A DNA stretch of 36,264 bases. Origin: Betaproteobacteria bacterium (GTDB lineage Bacteria > Pseudomonadota > Gammaproteobacteria > Burkholderiales > SHXO01). The notes under the pieces are model-generated. The model was not told where the DNA came from, did no database searches, and saw only the letters and a program-made list of their open reading frames with translations. Below, piece after piece: positions 33,189 through 36,264 of the stretch (position 1 is its first letter; every line of letters begins with the position of its first letter). The DNA lies in assembly GCA_025356655.1 (NCBI GenBank), contig JANXRW010000074.1, positions 1 through 36,264 of the forward strand, in the 5' to 3' direction. Made by a program: the position numbers and the translations under genes.

Positions 33189-35219
33189 TCAGTCCGTTGG
33201 TGTGCCCAGCGCCTCCAATAGTGCGCCAGCGCTCTGCGGTGCTGCCCCCGCCTCACGCGGCACGCAGACCTCGAAGAGGGCGCCGCCTTCCGGATGGTTG
33301 CGCGCGCCGATGCTCCCCCGGTGTTGGTGCACGATCTTGCGCGCGATGGCCAGCCCGAGTCCGGTACCGCTCACCCGGGATGGGGTGCGCGCCCCCTGGG
33401 GGAACTTGTCGAAGATGCGGGAGCACTCCTCGTCCAGGATCTCGATCCCCTGGTCTCGAAAGCCGATGCGCAGCGCAGGGGCGGTGGTGCCGTCCCGGAG
33501 TACCAGTTCAACCGCGTCAATGCCGACGGTGATGACGCCATTGTCCGGGGAGAATGCGATGGCGTTTGAGAGCAAGTTCTGGAGCGCATGTTGGAACGCT
33601 TGGGCGTCGATCCAGGCATGGGTGTCCGCCGCGCTCACCTGCCGAGATACCCGAAGTCCGCGGTTGGTTGCGAGTACGCAGAGTTCGCTTTCCACGGCGT
33701 CGAGCACGGTCCGCACGTCGGTGCGGCAAGCTGAGATCGCCGCGTGGTTCGCCTCGAGCTTCGACAGGTCCAGCAACTGGTCGAGCAAGCGCAGAAGGCG
33801 CTCGGCGCTCTGGCCGATGTGATTGAGGTGGCGGCTCAAGCGGGCGCCGTCGCCGGGGGTGCGAGCGCTTCGCTCGAGCGCCAGACCCGCGAAAGACAAG
33901 ATCGCGTGCATGGGCGTGCGCAGTTCGTGCGAAAGCGTGGCCAGAAACTCGGATTTTGCTGCGTTGGCCTGCTCCGCCGCTTGCCTTGCCAGGTCGAGTT
34001 GCGCGGTGCGCTGCGCAACCCGGGCGCTCAAACTCGCTCGTTCCTCGTGCAGTGCTTTGTGGGCGAGGCTGAGTGCGAGTTCGGCCTCCTTACGTTCCGT
34101 GATGTCGCGGCCCACCCCCCGATACCCAAGGAAGCGGCCCCGTCCATCAAAAAAGGGGGCTCCCGAGAGGTTGACGTAGTCGATATGGCCGTCGGGGTCC
34201 AAGCGAGTGAGTTCGAAGTCCCGGAAGCTCTCGTGCCGCTCCAGCATGGCATCGTGCTCGTCCCATTCGTGCGGGGTCTTGCCAGTGAAGGGGCCCTCGC
34301 GCCGGGTCTTGCCCAACATCTTCGCCACGGTCTCCGGGTTTGCCACCCGTGCTCCGCCGCCAATGTGGGAAGTGAGGCGGAAATCACTGTCCTGCTCCCA
34401 GTACCAGTCAGAGGAGAGCGCCACGAGGCTGCGAAAACGCTCTTCGCTCGCGCGCAGTCGTTGCCCGGTTTGGTGGTCCTGGGTGACCTCGCGCCCAACG
34501 CCGCGGTACCCCAGGAACTCTCTGGATTCGGACAGGACCGGCTCGCCGCTGATCAGAAAGTGACGCTCGGAGGAGGCGCTGCTTAGCAGCAGGTCACGGA
34601 AGGGCTCCCGCGCCTCCAGGGTGCGGCGGTGGTGCTCCCGCAGGTCGTCTGATGCCCACAGCAGCGGCAACTCGAAGCGCGTACGCCCCAGTGAGCCGGT
34701 GGGCCCCAACAGGTAGTCCCCAGGCGGGTTAACGGAGACGAAGCTGAAACGCAGGTCGCGGTCCTGCTCCCAGTACCAGGTGCCTGAGAGCCCGGCGACG
34801 CAGGCGAAGCGCTCAGCCGGTGACTGCCATTGAGCCGGGGGTACCACCTCCCGGTGGAAGCTCACCAATGGCCATGCGGAACCCGCCCTGGGCTCGAGGT
34901 CGAGTTCGATCTCCCGAACCGCCTCCGTGGCCGGCAGGCGGATTCGGTAGCGCAGGCGGGTCGGTCGGCCGCTCTCCAAAGCCTCCTGCGCAAGCGCGGC
35001 GATGGTTGCCAGGTCGGCAGGTTCCACCTGGGATTCCCAGACGGAGTGAGTGACGCTGCCCAGTCCCTCGAGGCCGCACAGCCGTGCCATGCCGTATTCC
35101 CAGCCGCCGAAGCCGGCCACCGGATCGTATTCCCAAAGAGCGGGTTGGCGCCCGAGAGGAGGTTCGCCCAAGGACGCGTCGGGACTGTTGTTGTATTGCT
35201 TTTTTCGGGCGAAGTTCAT
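33189..35219 (-). CDS. Soluble multi-PAS sensor histidine kinase
   Basis: 676 residues, starting MNFARKKQYNNSPDASLGEP. No transmembrane segment is visible, so a cytosolic sensor. Several PAS-like modules share the repeated motif WYWEQD (in SGTWYWEQDRDLRFSF and SSDWYWEQDSDFRLTS), and each ends in an FLGYRGVGR-like segment before GREVTQDHQTG and GRDITERKEAEL. A short coiled-coil (LAHKALHEERASLSARVAQRTAQL) precedes the HisKA domain with SHELRTPM (H431). The HATPase domain has SNAIAFSPDNG (N-box) and GTGLGLAIARKI (G-box). No receiver domain or adjacent response regulator is in view, so its partner is elsewhere. Confidence 0.92.
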   Translation of the reverse strand: MNFARKKQYNNSPDASLGEPPLGRQPALWEYDPVAGFGGWEYGMARLCGLEGLGSVTHSVWESQVEPADLATIAALAQEALESGRPTRLRYRIRLPATEAVREIELDLEPRAGSAWPLVSFHREVVPPAQWQSPAERFACVAGLSGTWYWEQDRDLRFSFVSVNPPGDYLLGPTGSLGRTRFELPLLWASDDLREHHRRTLEAREPFRDLLLSSASSERHFLISGEPVLSESREFLGYRGVGREVTQDHQTGQRLRASEERFRSLVALSSDWYWEQDSDFRLTSHIGGGARVANPETVAKMLGKTRREGPFTGKTPHEWDEHDAMLERHESFRDFELTRLDPDGHIDYVNLSGAPFFDGRGRFLGYRGVGRDITERKEAELALSLAHKALHEERASLSARVAQRTAQLDLARQAAEQANAAKSEFLATLSHELRTPMHAILSFAGLALERSARTPGDGARLSRHLNHIGQSAERLLRLLDQLLDLSKLEANHAAISACRTDVRTVLDAVESELCVLATNRGLRVSRQVSAADTHAWIDAQAFQHALQNLLSNAIAFSPDNGVITVGIDAVELVLRDGTTAPALRIGFRDQGIEILDEECSRIFDKFPQGARTPSRVSGTGLGLAIARKIVHQHRGSIGARNHPEGGALFEVCVPREAGAAPQSAGALLEALGTPTD

Positions 35220-35740
35220 CGATTCGGTGCCGGCAGGTTGAGAAAACAGGTGGTGCGGCCGTGCTCTAGTGATTTCGGTTACAACCCAGTAAAACTTGAG
35301 CGCGGGCTCGTTAGTCCGACCAAGCGCTGGCGCGCCCAGCTTGAGACCTGTGGCCGAAACGCAACTATCCAGCGATTGCGTTCACTTAGATGAACGGACG
35401 GTGCGTTCCTCTGGGCTCCTCGAGAGATAATCAACCGCCCCTCGCGCTACGCTGCGTGGACCGTGTTGCGTCAGTCGGCCGTTGAGGCCAGCGACGCCTT
35501 AGTCTCGGAAAGGCCGAGGGGATTTGAAGTCGCAGCGCCAGCTCCTCTGTGGGATCCAGTGGGCCAAGTGTCGCTCGATGCGTCGCTGGGATCCAGGGCG
35601 CTATTTTAGTTCATCGCAGGAGCGTTTCTGGCCGCGACCGACCGCGAGATGGATAGAGCACGCGCCTGACCAGGAAACCAACAGGAGGACGGCGCCTAAG
35701 ATAGCGCTCCACAGAGGCTGCCCATTGCCTCACCTGACGG
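35220..35740. other. Intergenic stretch left of the inverted repeat, nothing recognised
   Basis: About 520 bases upstream of the histidine kinase. It should contain the kinase promoter on the minus strand, but I find no convincing element. Short frames on both strands have no recognisable content. Confidence 0.4.
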
Positions 35741-36030
35741 GTCGACACACTGAACAAGGTGGGATTCTTTCTCGCTATCTCGCTATTGGTCGGTGCAGGG
35801 TCGTCACCCACCACGAGTTCACGGATGAACTGATCCTGCGCATCCGCGATTCTGGTGGGTAACCGGCCCCATCCTATCCGCGGGGCGGCGGCGCGGCAGG
35901 TCCGTGAGTGGATGGACTGGACCGATCACCACGGGCGACTGCAGGAGACGAGCCGTCGCATGGCCCTGAACCGCCCTCAGGCGAGGGGGCTCACCAAGCT
36001 GCCCGTGGCCCGTGAGCGAAGCTTCGCCTT
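35741..36030 (+). pseudogene. Right arm of the inverted repeat: DUF4338 (DruA-like) N-terminal remnant
   Basis: The plus strand matches the left remnant read on the minus strand. Frame 1 has FTDELILRIRDSGG and a TAA at 35860-35862; the second frame reads ARQVREWMDWTDHHGRL, then RRMALNRPQARGLTKLPVARERSFAFRA. The original start ATG is replaced by AGG (left copy ATGGTCGTC, here AGGGTCGTC), so this copy is clearly dead. It keeps the same frame break as the left copy. After 36030 the match to the left copy is lost. Confidence 0.6.
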
Positions 36031-36131
36031 CCGTGCAGTTGCTCCAATGTTTGAATCTTGCGTCTTCTTTGTCCATTGCCAAAACATTAGGGTGCGGCTC
36101 TTTTTAATTGCCCTAAGATCTCAGCCTCGGA

Positions 36132-36263
36132 TCATTTCACCTGCCGCAGGACCGGGACTTCGCGCCCTCGAACCGGCACCACTATACCGTCGGCATAGCG
36201 TGCGACGTGGTTGCGTTGGTATTCCTGTTTGATGTGGTACTCCCAGTAGGCGTCGAAGTCGCC
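36132..36263 (-). CDS. C-terminal end of an unidentified gene, possibly a transposase
   Basis: The minus strand enters from the right edge and ends at a TGA at 36132-36134. The 43 residues visible include GDFDAYWEYHIKQEYQRNH and then RYADGIVVPVRGREVP. The spacing and the W-H--QE-QRNH pattern remind me of the C-terminal tails of some IS-family transposases, but I cannot name one with confidence. It faces the DUF4338 remnant. Confidence 0.4.
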   Translation of the reverse strand, partial: GDFDAYWEYHIKQEYQRNHVARYADGIVVPVRGREVPVLRQVK

Positions 36264-36264
36264 G

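Overview
The window is GC-rich DNA with dense, often overlapping genes and a minC-minD-minE cluster of proteobacterial type. A secreted protein with a PEP-CTERM-like tail adds to the picture. I infer a proteobacterium, probably a gamma- or betaproteobacterium, but I see no rRNA, tRNA or other decisive taxonomic marker. The region reads as a chromosomal defence island (about 0.7-25.4 kb) next to housekeeping and ordinary metabolic genes (25.4-35.2 kb). Decayed mobile-element sequence lies at both ends.

Left margin (1-2.4 kb): a broken DUF4338 (DruA-like) gene reads out of the window on the minus strand. Next come two fragments of a RhuM-type gene separated by 1.5 kb and joined by a 19-bp direct repeat. 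Between them lie the C-terminal half of an OLD/ABC-like ATPase, an intact-looking DUF4276 (TOPRIM-like) protein and a frameshifted unknown gene.

Core (2.4-23.8 kb): a complete type 2 BREX (Pgl-like) phage-defence operon, all on the plus strand. The order is a small HTH regulator, pglW (NERD plus tandem kinase domains), pglX (adenine methyltransferase), a three-gene insert, pglY (large P-loop ATPase), pglZ (alkaline-phosphatase fold), brxD (ATPase) and brxHI (Lhr-like helicase). Most junctions overlap by 1-8 bases; the only real gaps are pglW-pglX (47 bases) and insert-pglY (91 bases). The insert encodes a HEPN-like helical protein, a MinD/ParA-like ATPase with a deviant KGGVGRST P-loop, and a second P-loop ATPase with GIRGAGKS. 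It overlaps the end of pglX and is not part of the textbook six-gene BREX-2 set. This is the best candidate here for an undescribed module, either a BREX accessory or an independent defence unit nested in the operon. PglY also carries a run of 19 glycines between its Walker A and B motifs.

Right of BREX (24.3-25.4 kb): a ribbon-helix-helix/ParE-type toxin-antitoxin pair with a palindromic operator, then a remnant resembling an ImmA/IrrE peptidase. The minCDE cluster (25.5-27.4 kb) follows and anchors the island to the chromosome.

The rest holds a decayed stretch with a broken amino-acid ABC binding-protein gene and the PEP-CTERM-like exported protein. A LysR regulator gene with two frameshifts is divergent from an isochorismatase-family hydrolase. 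An alpha/beta hydrolase is coupled to a small unknown protein, and a soluble PAS histidine kinase follows. At the right margin there is a second, inverted copy of the DUF4338 remnant, so the whole 35-kb segment is bracketed by inverted repeats of roughly 280 bp.
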